Positions 45,039 through 56,088 are shown, counted from the stretch's first letter. The stretch: DNA of 64,000 nt from Neoconidiobolus thromboides FSU 785 (GCA_025603075.1 MU626360.1:1-64000), one strand, 5' to 3'. Numbers and translations are program-made. Notes: a model not told the origin generated them from the sequence alone.

Positions 45039-45141
45039 TAAGGCTGTATTTTTGTGCTTAAGAATTTTACTAACAAATTTTCTACTCAAATAATGTGCTT
45101 AAAATTGGAAAAAGTAATGAAGCCAAAAAAAACACCCCTCA
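45039..45141 (-). mobile_element. 100-bp MITE-like element, copy 17
   Basis: Reverse orientation: TAAGGCTGTATTTTTGTG at the left, ACACCCCTCA at the right. It lies 18 bp after F-box pseudogene 2. Confidence 0.78.
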
Positions 45142-45460
45142 TATCGTAATTATAATAAATTATCTTTCAACTTTATTTTAGTTTTTTCAGTCATTTTATC
45201 TATTGTATATTGATCTAGAAAAATATGGCAATACATTGATCAAGCAATATTTAAAGTCATAGAACCTTGAAACAGTTTATTTTAATGCACAAAGTTTAAA
45301 CGAACTGTAAGATAATATAACAACTCTCAATATGTTTTGATGTTATTTATTTTCTTATAATGCTAATAAGAAACCAAAGAAAGTAGTTGAACATATTCAA
45401 AATATGAATAGTCTAATATCAATCCAGTAAGAAATAAAACATTTTATATAAAAAATCAAA

Positions 45461-45715
45461 ATGTATATAAACTTTCAATTCAAAGTAGTGACTGAATATC
45501 TTTGTTCTCAGCAACTATGCCAAAGTTCCAGAGGCTCAAAAAAGGATATTGGTTTTATACATAAAAAGGGTAAGTTTTTAATTACTGATAAAGGTTTAAA
45601 TAAGCTATTTTTATATACCAAGTTTGGTAATTTAGTACAATTCATTAATGTTAATTTCCTTAATCATAAACATCTTGTGTTTAGGAAAAAAGCGGAAGTT
45701 AGAGGTAGATATTAA
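45461..45715 (+). pseudogene. Relic of a secreted propeller-like protein paralogue
   Basis: The frame contains GKFLITDKGLNKLFLYTKFG and NFLNHKHLVFRK. These match DKILVIGEGSNKIFLYTKLG and SFFELKHLVFSEK of the intact gene at 48.8-49.7 kb. A shifted frame just before it still reads AKVPEAQKRILVLYIKK, against NVPEVQKVVSILPIKN in the intact copy. Only the C-terminal third survives. An LRR-like remnant (LETVYFNAQSLNEL) lies at about 45250-45310, so this patch may mix two relics. Confidence 0.7.
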
Positions 45716-46940
45716 GGAATAGTTCATGATCTAGTAAGCTTTTTGCTAATAAAGTTACCCTTCAAATAATTTTTAAGATTTATAAATTAGTAAGATAAAA
45801 CAGTTTTTAGCTCAACATAAGTCAGTTGTTTAATATTATTTTTTATTGTATTTAACTTTAGTTAAATTATCGAATATACAACTATATACCTAAGTAGCTA
45901 TGCAGCTATATAGCTAAGTAACTAAAATAAGGCTTTGTCTTTATGCAGTCACACATAGACTAGTTTAAACCTAAGAGATTCAATCTTTTTCCGATTAAGT
46001 TATTAAGGTTCTAAATTGATCACAAACATTATAAAAATAGTATGATTTGTTTTACTTTAAATATCAATTGTTTTGAAAACTTATGCTATGTATAAAATGA
46101 ACAAAATAGAATTAAACACCTTTAACATAATTTCATAAATTTAAGCTTAAATTAAATTGAACAGTTTGATTTAAGTTTTTAAATTATTTAAAGCTATCTT
46201 GTACTTTTTGATATTTCAAAATAGTTGATTTAAACTTATTTTAATATACAAATAATTTAAGTTACTAACATTTTCTAGATAATACTTTTTAGTTACGTAT
46301 CTATGAAGAAGGCTTAGTTTATTTAAGGAATTTAAAACTAAAGATTCTAATGACACTATTTAATAATTGATTTCGTTATCATTTTGATATCTTTGATTAT
46401 AAAAGTTTATTATTATTATTATTATTATTATATTTATATTTATGTTATTAAAAAAGAATGATATTTAATAATAAATTAGTTTTATAAAACATTAATAACT
46501 CAAAAAATCAATTTAGTTATAGCTATTTAATTTATTGTGCTATATCGTATAATATCGGAAAACAGTTATATCAAAAGCATGCTATAAAACTTGATTGTTA
46601 ATTAATCTGGTTTTATATTATTTATTATTAGCTTTGAGCACTTTGAAATATAATTGGCTATTTATTAATTTATAGATTTTGATAAGATAGAATGGTAATT
46701 TAAGGGTAAGATTATGATTCAACAGCTAATTGATTGATTTATTAAAAATTAGAACTTTAACTTTTTAATAAGTTGAAGAATAAAAAGTGGCAAAATAATC
46801 TCAAAGATTCAAAAATTGGAGAAATTACTAAAATTAATACTGCTTTAACCAAATATAGAATTTTTCAAAAAAAAATTCCTCCTTGAAAATAATAAAATCA
46901 AAATTACTGGAACAAAAGGTATAAATAATTGAACTTTCGA

Positions 46941-46971
<31 letters not shown>

Positions 46972-46980
46972 AATTAAATA
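45716..46980. other. Intergenic, AT-rich, with a TTA microsatellite
   Basis: 1.26 kb with no gene. A (TTA)n run of about 24 bp lies near 46408-46431. Nothing else recognised. Confidence 0.55.
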
Positions 46981-48084
46981 ATGAAATATTTGTTACTTAC
47001 ATCTTTAATATTAAATTTAGTGGCTAGTCATGCTACTATGGAAAAACCAGCTATTCGTGGAAATACCGAAAATTGGGGTTTCTGTGATAGTGAAGAAGGT
47101 TGTCCTGGACCTTGTGAAACACCCAAAGATAAAGTAGATTATACTTATCGTCAAAAAGAAGTTTATCAAAGAGGAGCAAAGATTCCAGTTGAATGGAAAA
47201 GACTTAATCACCCTGGAGGTTTTGTAAGACTTGCTATTGTACCAACCGAACAAAGTGATGATAAACAAGCTTTTGATCAAAATGTTTACCAATATTCTTG
47301 TTTTGAATCTAATTGTAAACAAGATGACAATATTGATGATTCTTTCCATGGTTACATGGCTGGACCTAACTTTGCTAATAATCATCCCCAATGTAGTACT
47401 GAATTCGTTATTCCACCACATTTAGAAGATGGTGATTATACTTTACAATGGATGTGGTTCTCTGGTGGCGTTAACACTGGTGATCGTTTCAGAGCCTTTG
47501 GTAATTATTATGCTTGTGCTGATTTAAAAATTCGTGGTGGAAATAAAGGTGAAAAACCACCAGTAGCTTTTATTGGTAAAGATGCTGTAACTGAAGATCC
47601 AAAACAATGTCGATTCTGGGGTAAGAATGATGAATATTCTTGTGAAAAGAGTTATGATGCAAGTAATCCAGATAAATGTCCAAGAGGTGGCCCTCGTCTT
47701 GGTGCACCTTCTGCTTTCTCTGTTGGTATTTCTGGTGAACAGTCTAATAGAGGTATCCCATTTGAAGCTCCAGAATGGTACAAACAAAAATATCCACAAG
47801 CTGATGTTATGCCACAAAGTCCAGTAAATTGGACTCCTCCAGAAAAGTATAACCCTAATCCATATAATCAAGGTGCTCCATTTATTGAAACTAATCATAA
47901 CAAACAACAAAATCAAGAACAAAAGCCTGTAGAACAAAAGCCTGTAGAGCAACAAAAAAATGGACAAGATTCAGTTTGGACCCCACCTCCAGGTTATAAT
48001 CCATACGCTGAAGGACAACCATTAGCTGGTAAAACTCCAGTTTGGACCCCACCTCCAGGTTATAATCCATATGGCCAAAATTAA
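46981..48084 (+). CDS. Secreted LPMO-like protein (histidine-brace, chitin-binding type-4-like)
   Basis: Single exon, 367 residues. The signal peptide is residues 1-16; cleavage after VAS would leave His17 as residue 1, the key first ligand of the copper histidine brace in lytic polysaccharide monooxygenases. The domain (to about residue 185) has a CxxxxxCPGPC cluster, NHPGGFVRLAIVPTE, YSCFESNCKQ, HPQCSTEFVIPPHLEDGDYT, LQWMWFSGGV and FGNYYACADLKI. These suit an Ig-like LPMO fold with a second His in HPQC. Similar proteins are common in Mucoromycota and Zoopagomycota. After a Cys-containing linker, the tail holds three WTPP units. The last two are VWTPPPGYNPY repeats 35 codons apart, and a Gln/Lys-rich hinge lies between. 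It might oxidise chitin or glucan; the substrate is not known from sequence. Confidence 0.75.
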   Translation: MKYLLLTSLILNLVASHATMEKPAIRGNTENWGFCDSEEGCPGPCETPKDKVDYTYRQKEVYQRGAKIPVEWKRLNHPGGFVRLAIVPTEQSDDKQAFDQNVYQYSCFESNCKQDDNIDDSFHGYMAGPNFANNHPQCSTEFVIPPHLEDGDYTLQWMWFSGGVNTGDRFRAFGNYYACADLKIRGGNKGEKPPVAFIGKDAVTEDPKQCRFWGKNDEYSCEKSYDASNPDKCPRGGPRLGAPSAFSVGISGEQSNRGIPFEAPEWYKQKYPQADVMPQSPVNWTPPEKYNPNPYNQGAPFIETNHNKQQNQEQKPVEQKPVEQQKNGQDSVWTPPPGYNPYAEGQPLAGKTPVWTPPPGYNPYGQN

Positions 48085-48834
48085 AAAGCTTTATCGTTAA
48101 TATTGTCTGTTATTTATCATTAATTAAAATATCAAAATTATTATTAATTTTTATCTAATAAATATAAATGCGTTTAATTTTTTATTTATTTAATAAATAT
48201 TTAAAAAATTAATATATAAAATACTATTTAAGAACAGAATTTTAAAATGTCTAATTATAGTCTTGAGATAATTATAACTATTAAACAACTTTAGACTATG
48301 CTATTATTATCAATTGAATATTATAAAAAACCCTTATAACCCCTCATCTCCTCGTTATCTTTTATTATTTAGAGAGGATGGTATTCTATAAAATAAACCA
48401 TAATTATAGCCACAATTCTGATTACTTAAATTATCCGAAAAAAGACTTTGAAGCTCCTAATACTTTTATTTCTTTATTGAATATTTAATTATTTTATCAA
48501 AGACTGGGTGATTGATACCTTAAATATTTTTAATAATAATCACAAACTAAACATATTGTTACACTAATATTTAAATAATATGAATAGGAGATATATTTTT
48601 GTGTCTAAGAATTTTATTAACAGTTTTTCCATCTAAATAGTGCTTAAAAGATGCAAAAAGTGATGAAGCCAAAAAACATCCCTCATATCTTGGACAATTT
48701 TTTATAAAATAAAACTCTATTTTAGCTGTATGTATAATAAGTTAAAGTTAAATGTAAAAAAGATTAACATTAAATAATCAGTTTATATTAAAGTAAATAA
48801 ACATAATACTAAAGTGATATATAGTATAATTTAT
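48085..48834. other. Intergenic with one element copy
   Basis: 0.75 kb between the convergent LPMO-like and propeller-like genes, holding the element at 48585. Confidence 0.5.
48585..48685 (-). mobile_element. 100-bp MITE-like element, copy 18
   Basis: Reverse orientation: TAGGAGATATATTTTTGTG at the left, ACATCCCTCA at the right. AGTTTTTCCATCTAAATAG core. Confidence 0.8.
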
Positions 48835-49695
48835 TTAAAGAGTAATTTCATCAACAAGAAGTTTACTTGACCCTGAATTATTTCCTAATACCCATACTTT
48901 ACTTCCATCTTTTTCGCTAAACACGAGATGCTTGAGCTCAAAGAAGCTAGCATCAATGGTTTCCACTAAAATACCAAGCTTGGTATATAAAAATATTTTA
49001 TTTGAGCCTTCACCAATAACTAAAATCTTATCGTTTTTAATAGGTAAAATGGATACTACTTTTTGAACCTCTGGAACATTAGCAGTAATTGGTGCATAGA
49101 AACTTGCTTGATCATTGTACACAGAAAGTTCAAAAACATTCTTATCTTGGGCATAAAATAAGCTATCTTTTGCTTCATCCATAACGAAATGATTAAGATC
49201 TCCAAGATGGCTAAGTATTATTTTTGGTTTATCAGTACCGTCACAAGAAAATAAAATACCATCTTTAGTAGCTCCAAAGATAGCTCCACTTTTAGTCAAA
49301 GCTAAGCCTGCCACCTGTTGAGTTGATAATTCACTAAAATCACAATAAACTTCAGCACTATCGTATTGTCCAGCACCTTGTTTAGTAGCTTTATAAATTT
49401 TTCTATCATCCAAATTTGCAAAATAAAGATTATTCTCATCAAATAAGGTAGCAGTTGCTTTAAAGTTTCCTGAGCGGATAAATAAGGCTTCTTTATACCC
49501 ATTAATAATTCTAAAGTATCTACCTTTACCTTGAGATTCATTATGGAAAGAGGCATACACAGCTTTATGGGTTGGATCATAAGCAGGGGCATTTACAGAG
49601 GTATCTAGATTGGATAGCGATTCATTTAAATAATTCTTAATTTGCATACCAGTAACCAGCTGGCCAAGAACTAAGGTGAATAAAAAATATTTCAT
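48835..49695 (-). CDS. Secreted protein, probable beta-propeller
   Basis: Single exon, 286 residues, with a signal peptide (KYFLFTLVLGQLVTG). The body repeats a strand pattern of about 40 residues: KAVYASFHNES, NNLYFANLDDRKIYKA, GAIFGATKDGILFSCDG, DSLFYAQDKNVFELS, DKILVIGEGSNKIFLYT, SKVWVLGNN. This suits an SMP-30/NHL-like propeller, but no catalytic metal site is obvious. Function unknown. A decayed paralogue piece lies at 45.5 kb. Confidence 0.72.
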   Translation of the reverse strand: MKYFLFTLVLGQLVTGMQIKNYLNESLSNLDTSVNAPAYDPTHKAVYASFHNESQGKGRYFRIINGYKEALFIRSGNFKATATLFDENNLYFANLDDRKIYKATKQGAGQYDSAEVYCDFSELSTQQVAGLALTKSGAIFGATKDGILFSCDGTDKPKIILSHLGDLNHFVMDEAKDSLFYAQDKNVFELSVYNDQASFYAPITANVPEVQKVVSILPIKNDKILVIGEGSNKIFLYTKLGILVETIDASFFELKHLVFSEKDGSKVWVLGNNSGSSKLLVDEITL

Positions 49696-51329
49696 GATTA
49701 TTTTGAATATATGATCCTAATTTCTAATGAACTTCAATGTAACTTTTATATCTTTATATATTTTTGGTTCTTATAATATCTACTATTAATTAGAGTAATT
49801 CCATTTATTAAATGCAATTATATCACTGGTTATATATTCACTTATATTCATTATAGCATATATAATTAATTAAATGCGTGATATGATTGTTTAGTATTCT
49901 ATGTCATGTAACTTATTTATTGTTATACTATATTTCTGACGTGTTTTTCTTATAATTTAGATGTTTACAGTCCAATTCTTTTTTTGGTAAATAAAATACT
50001 CTTATTATTCTCGTGAGAAAAAAGACTATTACTTTAATAAAAAAATAATTTAGGTAAAAAAATACTAAAGACAAAAATAAATGAAAATAGTGAAAAATCA
50101 ATTTTGGCTCTACACAGACTCCTATTTAAGGCTCTAGACTTTGATAGTTATAATGCTAATATATTTGACAGTAAAATTATAAAATTGAATACTTTGGAAC
50201 TTCATAAGAAAAATATATACATATTATTAATAAATCCTTTTTAATGATAATAAATAAATACATTGACTCATTTAAAACCATATATTAATATGTAATTATT
50301 AATCATGAAATAATTCATATCTTTTCTGAATAAATCATCTTTTTGTTGAATGTAATGCCCTCCAATGCTTCACCACAATAAAAATATTAGAAGCTCAAAT
50401 TAGCTAATACAAAAGACAACAGTATATCAACAAGGTTTTTTTATTCAGATAGTTTTATTTGATTATCTACTGCTTTTAGGATAAATAACATAGATATAAG
50501 TAAATAAATTAAACTATATCCACAATTTTAGCTTTGAATATATTAAGAATACAGTAAGTTCTTTAAAATAAATTAAATTATCACATTCTATGACTATTTA
50601 CTATTTTTAAATTAATATATAGGGGTGTTTTCTTGGCTTCATTACTTTCCCCATCTTTTAAATACCATTTGGACGGAAAATTTGTTAGTAAAATTCTTAA
50701 ACATAAAAATATATTCCCATATTTTAGTAACTTGTAAGTCTCAAAAGAAAAGTCATATTTATTACAAATAAGAATAATTTTTGGATGTTTTCATGTTAAT
50801 AGATAATAATTTTGGATAATTAGTCTTTGATATTCATTAATTCAAATAATTATAAACAACTTGATTAAGTTATACTAAAGACAATATCAATAACTTTTAT
50901 ATCAAAAATATACTCCACAATACAAAATAGAATTGAAGCAAGCAATTTCTAATCAGGTTGATTTTTCCTTCTTTCTACTTAAAATTATGAATTTAAATCT
51001 ATGAATTATGTTTTATGAATTAATACTTTAATCCCTCTAAAATTATAAACGAAATATGCCTTCATTTCTACATAACCCTTTATGTATATTATATGATCTT
51101 TACTCATAACTCATAAATTTTATTACCTAAGATTTTGTGAAACATCTATTATATAATTGTATTAAATATTCTAGTTTCCCAATAACTTACAAATAGTTTA
51201 AAAGCTATTATGAAAGTCGATTTTACCGTCTGTTAAACTCAGTTCTCTTTATATAGTTTAAATATGAGTATTAAATATATAATTTATTTAAAATAACACT
51301 AAAATAAAGTTATAATAAGTTAAATTTTC
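49696..51329. other. Gene-poor stretch with one element copy
   Basis: 1.6 kb of AT-rich DNA; only the element at 50620 is recognised. Confidence 0.5.
50620..50719 (+). mobile_element. 100-bp MITE-like element, copy 19
   Basis: TAGGGGTG...ATTCCCA; the core lacks AAGCGC (AAATACC instead) but the arm TTTGTTAGTAAAATTC is intact. Confidence 0.8.
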
Positions 51330-52707
51330 TTTAGATGGAACAATGGCAAATAACAATAGAGGGGTAATAAGCTCATATTTAATTATTATATACATATCCG
51401 TTAGTTTAAAATATTTATTTTCAGTGTTCTAATATTTAGGAATATGGATAAAAGAAGGAGAGATTTATTATCAAAGTATTACTAAAATGATTAATTTTAA
51501 TCTACTTTACAAATGTATATTTGATTGAGTCATATTTTTTAGTATAAAGATGAGTTTTGTTATAATTGCAGCTATTGTAGAATAAATAATAGTAAAAATA
51601 ATAGTCATGAAGATCACCAAATGTGTAATAATTTGGATATTTAATAATAATAAAATATTGAACTCGATAAGCTCATTTGTTAAGCTATTGACATGAATTT
51701 GCTTCATATTTGGTAATTTCAAAAAATTATAATATATTAATATTTTAAATCAAAAGATTCTAATCCTATAGCACAATATTTGTTTAAATTTAATATTATT
51801 ACATTTGCTTGTGGTGTCAAAAAATGCACTGATATTATCTAATAGTGTCACGCTTTTCAGTTGTTTTAAGTTTCCTGAATAACTAATATTAAAATTAAAG
51901 TGAAATTTTCTTATAATTTTTAACTCTATGTTGGAAACAAAATTTATTTTAGATTATTTTCAGTAAATAAATATATTCATGAGTACTTGATTGAACTATA
52001 ACACTTTTAACTCATTAAATTTCGTTTTAATAGCATCTAATCCACAAAGGCTCAAATATCTATTATTTGGGGATGTTTTTTTGATTTCATTACTTTTCCA
52101 TTTTTTAAGCGCTATCTAAGTAGAAAGATTGTTAGTAAAATTCTTAAACACAAAAATACATCCCTATTTGGATTTAATATAAGCAACTTTGACTTGCTTG
52201 AGTTTAAATCTTTAATAATACCCTTAATAGTCAAATTACTTTTGTTACCCCCGAATTCTTTAAACTGATTTAAATGGCTATTAAATAATTATTAAACAGT
52301 ATCAATAATTGTGTATAATTGAATAATAATAATCAACTTTCTTAATTCGGCCAGTTTAATTTCTAGCTTGATATTTTCTCCATTAAAAAATGTTTATATA
52401 TAATCAATCTGTGGAAATTATGTTTGAACAGTCATTTAAATATTCAATTGTTCTATCATTCTATCATTTAGGTTGTTATGCTTTGTTAGTGATCCATTTT
52501 CTCTAATAAGGTTATTTCGGTAGCTATTATATCTCTTATATTTATGTTGATAATAAATTGAATGAGCTAAGTTGAACTTAATAACTTTCCTTACAATTTT
52601 GAACAGATGCCTATTTAAGAAATACAAGTTAAATAAATTGATCAGGTCCACATATTTAAAAATCTCTTCTAATAGAATTTGAGATAGATACTCAGAGTCA
52701 AACTCAT
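51330..52707 (-). pseudogene. F-box/LRR pseudogene 3, split by an element insertion
   Basis: The former ATG is at 52707. A one-base loss about a dozen bases later shifts the frame, but the F-box (YLSQILLEEIFKYVDLINLF, FNLYFLNRHLFKIV) is intact in the next frame. The LRR part continues in broken frames (IIKDLNSSK...LILNPN, CGLDAIKTKFNEL, KLPNMKQIHVNSLTNEL) to an LITPLLL-like end near 51340. The 100-bp element at 52068-52166 sits exactly inside the LRR coding segment. Confidence 0.8.
52068..52166 (+). mobile_element. 100-bp MITE-like element, copy 20, inserted in a coding relic
   Basis: TGGGGATGT...ACATCCCTA, flanked by TT on both sides. Removing the element and one TT restores an alignment of equal length with the intact F-box gene across the site. 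Confidence 0.9.
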
Positions 52708-52818
52708 ATCGAAGTGAAATAAAGAATAAGCTCAATCTATCTTTTGCATTATTTAAATGACTAAAATAAGGCACAAAAATAATTTATACAAGTAATAGTA
52801 ATAAGTCTGTCAAGGAGA

Positions 52819-54031
52819 TTATTTGAGTTTAATTAAATTCAACATTGGGATTCTTTCAGCTTCATCATAATAAGCTAGATCCGCTTCATATGCTATAGGG
52901 GCAATAAGTAACAGAGGAGTAGTAAGACTATACTGAACTTTTATGTTTATACTTTCCAACTTAAAAGAGTCTCTAATTTTAAGAAGTCTAAGACATGGAA
53001 AAAGGGCCAAAAAACATAAAAGTGTATTAAATGAAAAGTTAAATTTATCAATTGAAATTTCTCCTATAGAATTGCACTTAATTGAATTATATTTTTTATT
53101 ATAAAGATCGTTTCCATTTAAATTAGTTTTGTTAAATATTTCCTTTACATTAAAACAAAGCTCATCAAAATAAATAGTTTGGATATTTGTTAATGGTGAA
53201 ATTAAATGTAATATGTTTTTTGAAAATTTATTGAAATAAATTTTTTTTAATGTTGGTAGCTTTGAAAAATTATAATGAATTATGTCGTTTGAGTTGAATT
53301 TTCCTAAAGAAACAATGTTGCCATTTTCAATTAAAGTTAAACTATCATCCTCATTGTCAATATCAGAATAAGAAGTATTACAATCAAATAATTTCATCTT
53401 TCTTAATTGCTTCAAATTATCTAAACATTTTATATAAAGATTATCTGATCCTCCTTTGATTGTTGATTCTATATTTGCACTAAGATTAATATAGGAATCA
53501 AATAGAGTAGGAATAAGAATTGTTTTTTTTGATTTTAGATGTAGAAATCTTAATTTCTTAAACTTTTTAATAATATCTAATCTATCAAGATGAAATATAC
53601 AATCAGAATACATTTCCAATACTTTTATTTTATATGAATCCAGGCCCTTGATATTGTCTTCAATAAGTGCAAGATTCCCATTAATTTCGGAAATTTAACG
53701 GTTAGTTTATTATAATGTTTATTGAATAATTGTGTATAAGCTATAGATACTATATTAGGACAAAAGTTTAAAAGTTCAATTGTATCATCATTTATATTTA
53801 TATGCTTTATCAATGCTCCATTTTCTATAGTAAATTTTTTTTGATAGTTGTAATATTTTCCATATTCATCATGATCATAAACCCAATGAATTAGATGAGA
53901 CTTGATGACTTTTCCAACAACTTTAAACAAGTACTTATTTAAGAAACATACGTTGAATAGATCAATTGGATCGAAGTATCTAAAAATGTCTTTAGTAAAA
54001 TCTCGGATAGATATTCAAAGGTTAAACTCAT
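52819..54031 (-). pseudogene. F-box/LRR pseudogene 4 (recent, two frameshifts)
   Basis: The ATG at 54031 (MSLTFEYLSEILLK) leads into the F-box. One missing base near 53990 shifts the frame before DIFRYFDPIDLFNVCFLNKY. A second shift near 53680 separates the 53930-53625 frame from the long 53619-52819 frame. That last frame is 267 codons and keeps the whole LRR body (DRLDIIKKFKKLRFLHLKS, LPTLKKIYFNKFSKN) and the end PMLNLIKLK. About 40 codons present in the intact gene are missing near 53680. The good preservation suggests recent loss; sequencing or assembly error should be excluded. Confidence 0.78.
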
Positions 54032-54072
54032 TTTGAAGTGGGATATAAAATAAAAGAGTTTGATTTATTTAT

Positions 54073-54133
54073 CTTTTATACTTTTTGAATATCATACCAA
54101 TTAAATCATGTTTGTCTATAATGACTAAAACTT
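54073..54133 (-). promoter_or_regulatory. Conserved F-box-family promoter block with TATA box
   Basis: On the minus strand TTCAAAAAGTATAAAAG ends at 54073, 42 bp before the ATG of pseudogene 4. The upstream AAGTTTTAGTCATTATAG is shared with the other members. Element copy 21 lies directly upstream. Confidence 0.65.
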
Positions 54134-54153
54134 TGTGTAATAGACTACTAGTA

Positions 54154-54252
54154 TGTGGAGATGTATTTTTGTGTTTAACAATTTTATCAACAGTTTTTCC
54201 GCTCAAATAGCACTTAAAAAATGGAAAAAGTAATGAAACCAAAACATCCCCA
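54154..54252 (-). mobile_element. 100-bp MITE-like element, copy 21
   Basis: Reverse orientation: TGTGGAGATG...CATCCCCA with TA flanks. The core TTTTTCCGCTCAAATAG is present. Confidence 0.86.
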
Positions 54253-54299
54253 TATAACAGACTGAAATTTATTCGATAGTACACTATCTTCATGAAAGC

Positions 54300-54775
54300 T
54301 AAGTACACATTAATAAAATAAAATATTATCAATTTTTAACGAAAGTTTGTGTCATTTTACATAAAAAAGTAGTAATTGACTTAAAAAGATTGATTTATTT
54401 TCAACCAAGAAATTTATCGATTTTTTGACTTTTATCTTTTAAAGCAAAATTATAAAATGAAACTTTAACTTCAAAAATCTAAAATGATGTCAAAAAGTTC
54501 TTTTAAGTGATATTAAAAGATTTGTTAGTTATTCTATATCCAAAGCTTGATGTTTATTTAAAATCTGAGGATTTTGAATTTTATACCACATTAAATTTTA
54601 AGCTTAAATTTTATATCCTTCAACTAAGCTTTAATAAATCAATAGTATTTTTGCAATTTTACACACATAAATTTAGGCCATTTTTTGAAGTCAGTTACTA
54701 CTTTTTTGTGTAAAATGACACAAACTTTTGTTAAAATTGATAACACTTTATTTTGTTAATGTGTGCTACATAGTT
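54300..54775. mobile_element. Foldback element with ~80-bp terminal inverted repeats
   Basis: The left arm at about 54302-54382 (ACACATTAATAAAATAAAAT, AAAGTTTGTGTCATTTTACA, AAAAAAGTAGTAATTGACTT) recurs inverted at about 54688-54770 with roughly 10% difference. The interior of ~300 bp is AT-rich with no convincing frame. It is unrelated to the 100-bp family and I found only one copy here. Confidence 0.8.
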
Positions 54776-56088
54776 TTTATAGAAATGCGTGGCGTGAATC
54801 ATTTATAAAATAATGTAAACTGTAATTCTATAATGATCTGAATTTTAATCTATGAGAAGTGGAACTTCGCCCAATAATGATTGGAGTTTAGTTATAAGTA
54901 CTTAAATCATTTGTTGGGCTTAAATTTACTGTAAACAAAAATAACTTATTGATGCTAGAGCTATTTATATTTATCTATTAGTGATGATAGTCTTTAACTA
55001 ACGAAAAGCTTTATAAGGAATCCATCATCTAAACTATGCCCATGATAGTTGTATTCTATATAACCAACTTATAAATAGTCAAAACTTAATATGAAGTTCA
55101 TTATACTATATGATTTAAATTTACTTGGTCAACTATGAAAAAAGGCTCGATATCTTTAATTTAATCTTACATTTGATTATTTTATAACCAGGAATTAATA
55201 ATGTAAATTTCCTTTTGCTAATACTGTTCGAATATAAATGATATAAATTTTAAGAGTGAATAATGATTGACCATTTTTTAATAAAAGCAAACTATAGGTT
55301 TCACAAAGTGAAGGGCTATTTTTTCTAGTCTTTTCTAACAAGCTAAATGGTCTACAGTTGTATTTATATTAAAGGGTTTAAGGATTTGATTGAATTAGAT
55401 ATATACTTTTTAGTTTGAAATAAGTTCAAACTTACAAAATTAAGACTCTATTTTCTTAGCATCAACATCTAATTTACGATATTTAGATAATTTAACATGG
55501 AAAAAAGTTATACTTCAGATACAAATTAGTGCATGTCAGTAACCCAAAGCTAAAGAAGAATATCAAAGCTAGAAATATCATTTTTATTTTAATTAAAGCG
55601 CTTGAGTGATTAATTATTTAATAGTACTTTTGTTTTTTCAAAACAAAATAATATTTTTAAATGTGACTGCGATTTTGACTATAAAATTAAACTCTATTTT
55701 TATTCAAAAACTAGGATCATGATAATGTTCTATTAAGAATTTATAGAAAGAATATTGGTACTAATTTTATATTTATTATATATTTATTATATATGATAAT
55801 GAAAAACAATAAAGTATAAAGTAATAAAATTTTGTTGAAATTATTTTTTTGAGAAATGCTGACAAATAAATATTATTCAAACTCGGGAAAGCAGGTTTTA
55901 ATAAGCAACCAATAAAGAATGAGCGACATTGAAGTAAATGTATAAAAGCACGCCATATTTTTTCAAAATGAAGTAAAAAATCCTTTTTATTACACCATTG
56001 AAAGCAAAATGTATTTAAACAAAACAATGAACTATGAGTAAACAACAGTTAACATTTTTAATTTATTATTAACATTTATTTAAGTGAA
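54776..56088. other. Gene-poor stretch, nothing recognised
   Basis: 1.3 kb of AT-rich DNA between the foldback element and the nitronate monooxygenase gene. Confidence 0.5.

Noticed and set aside
47524-47967. 147-codon minus-strand frame
   Set aside because: Antisense shadow of the LPMO-like gene.
54069-54332. 87-codon minus-strand frame
   Set aside because: Runs through the F-box promoter block, element copy 21 and the foldback arm.
54507-54713. 68-codon plus-strand frame inside the foldback element
   Set aside because: Low complexity and reaches into the inverted arm; no sign of a transposase.
55776-56045. 89-codon minus-strand frame upstream of nitronate monooxygenase
   Set aside because: Composition-driven, overlaps the presumed promoter, no recognisable motif.
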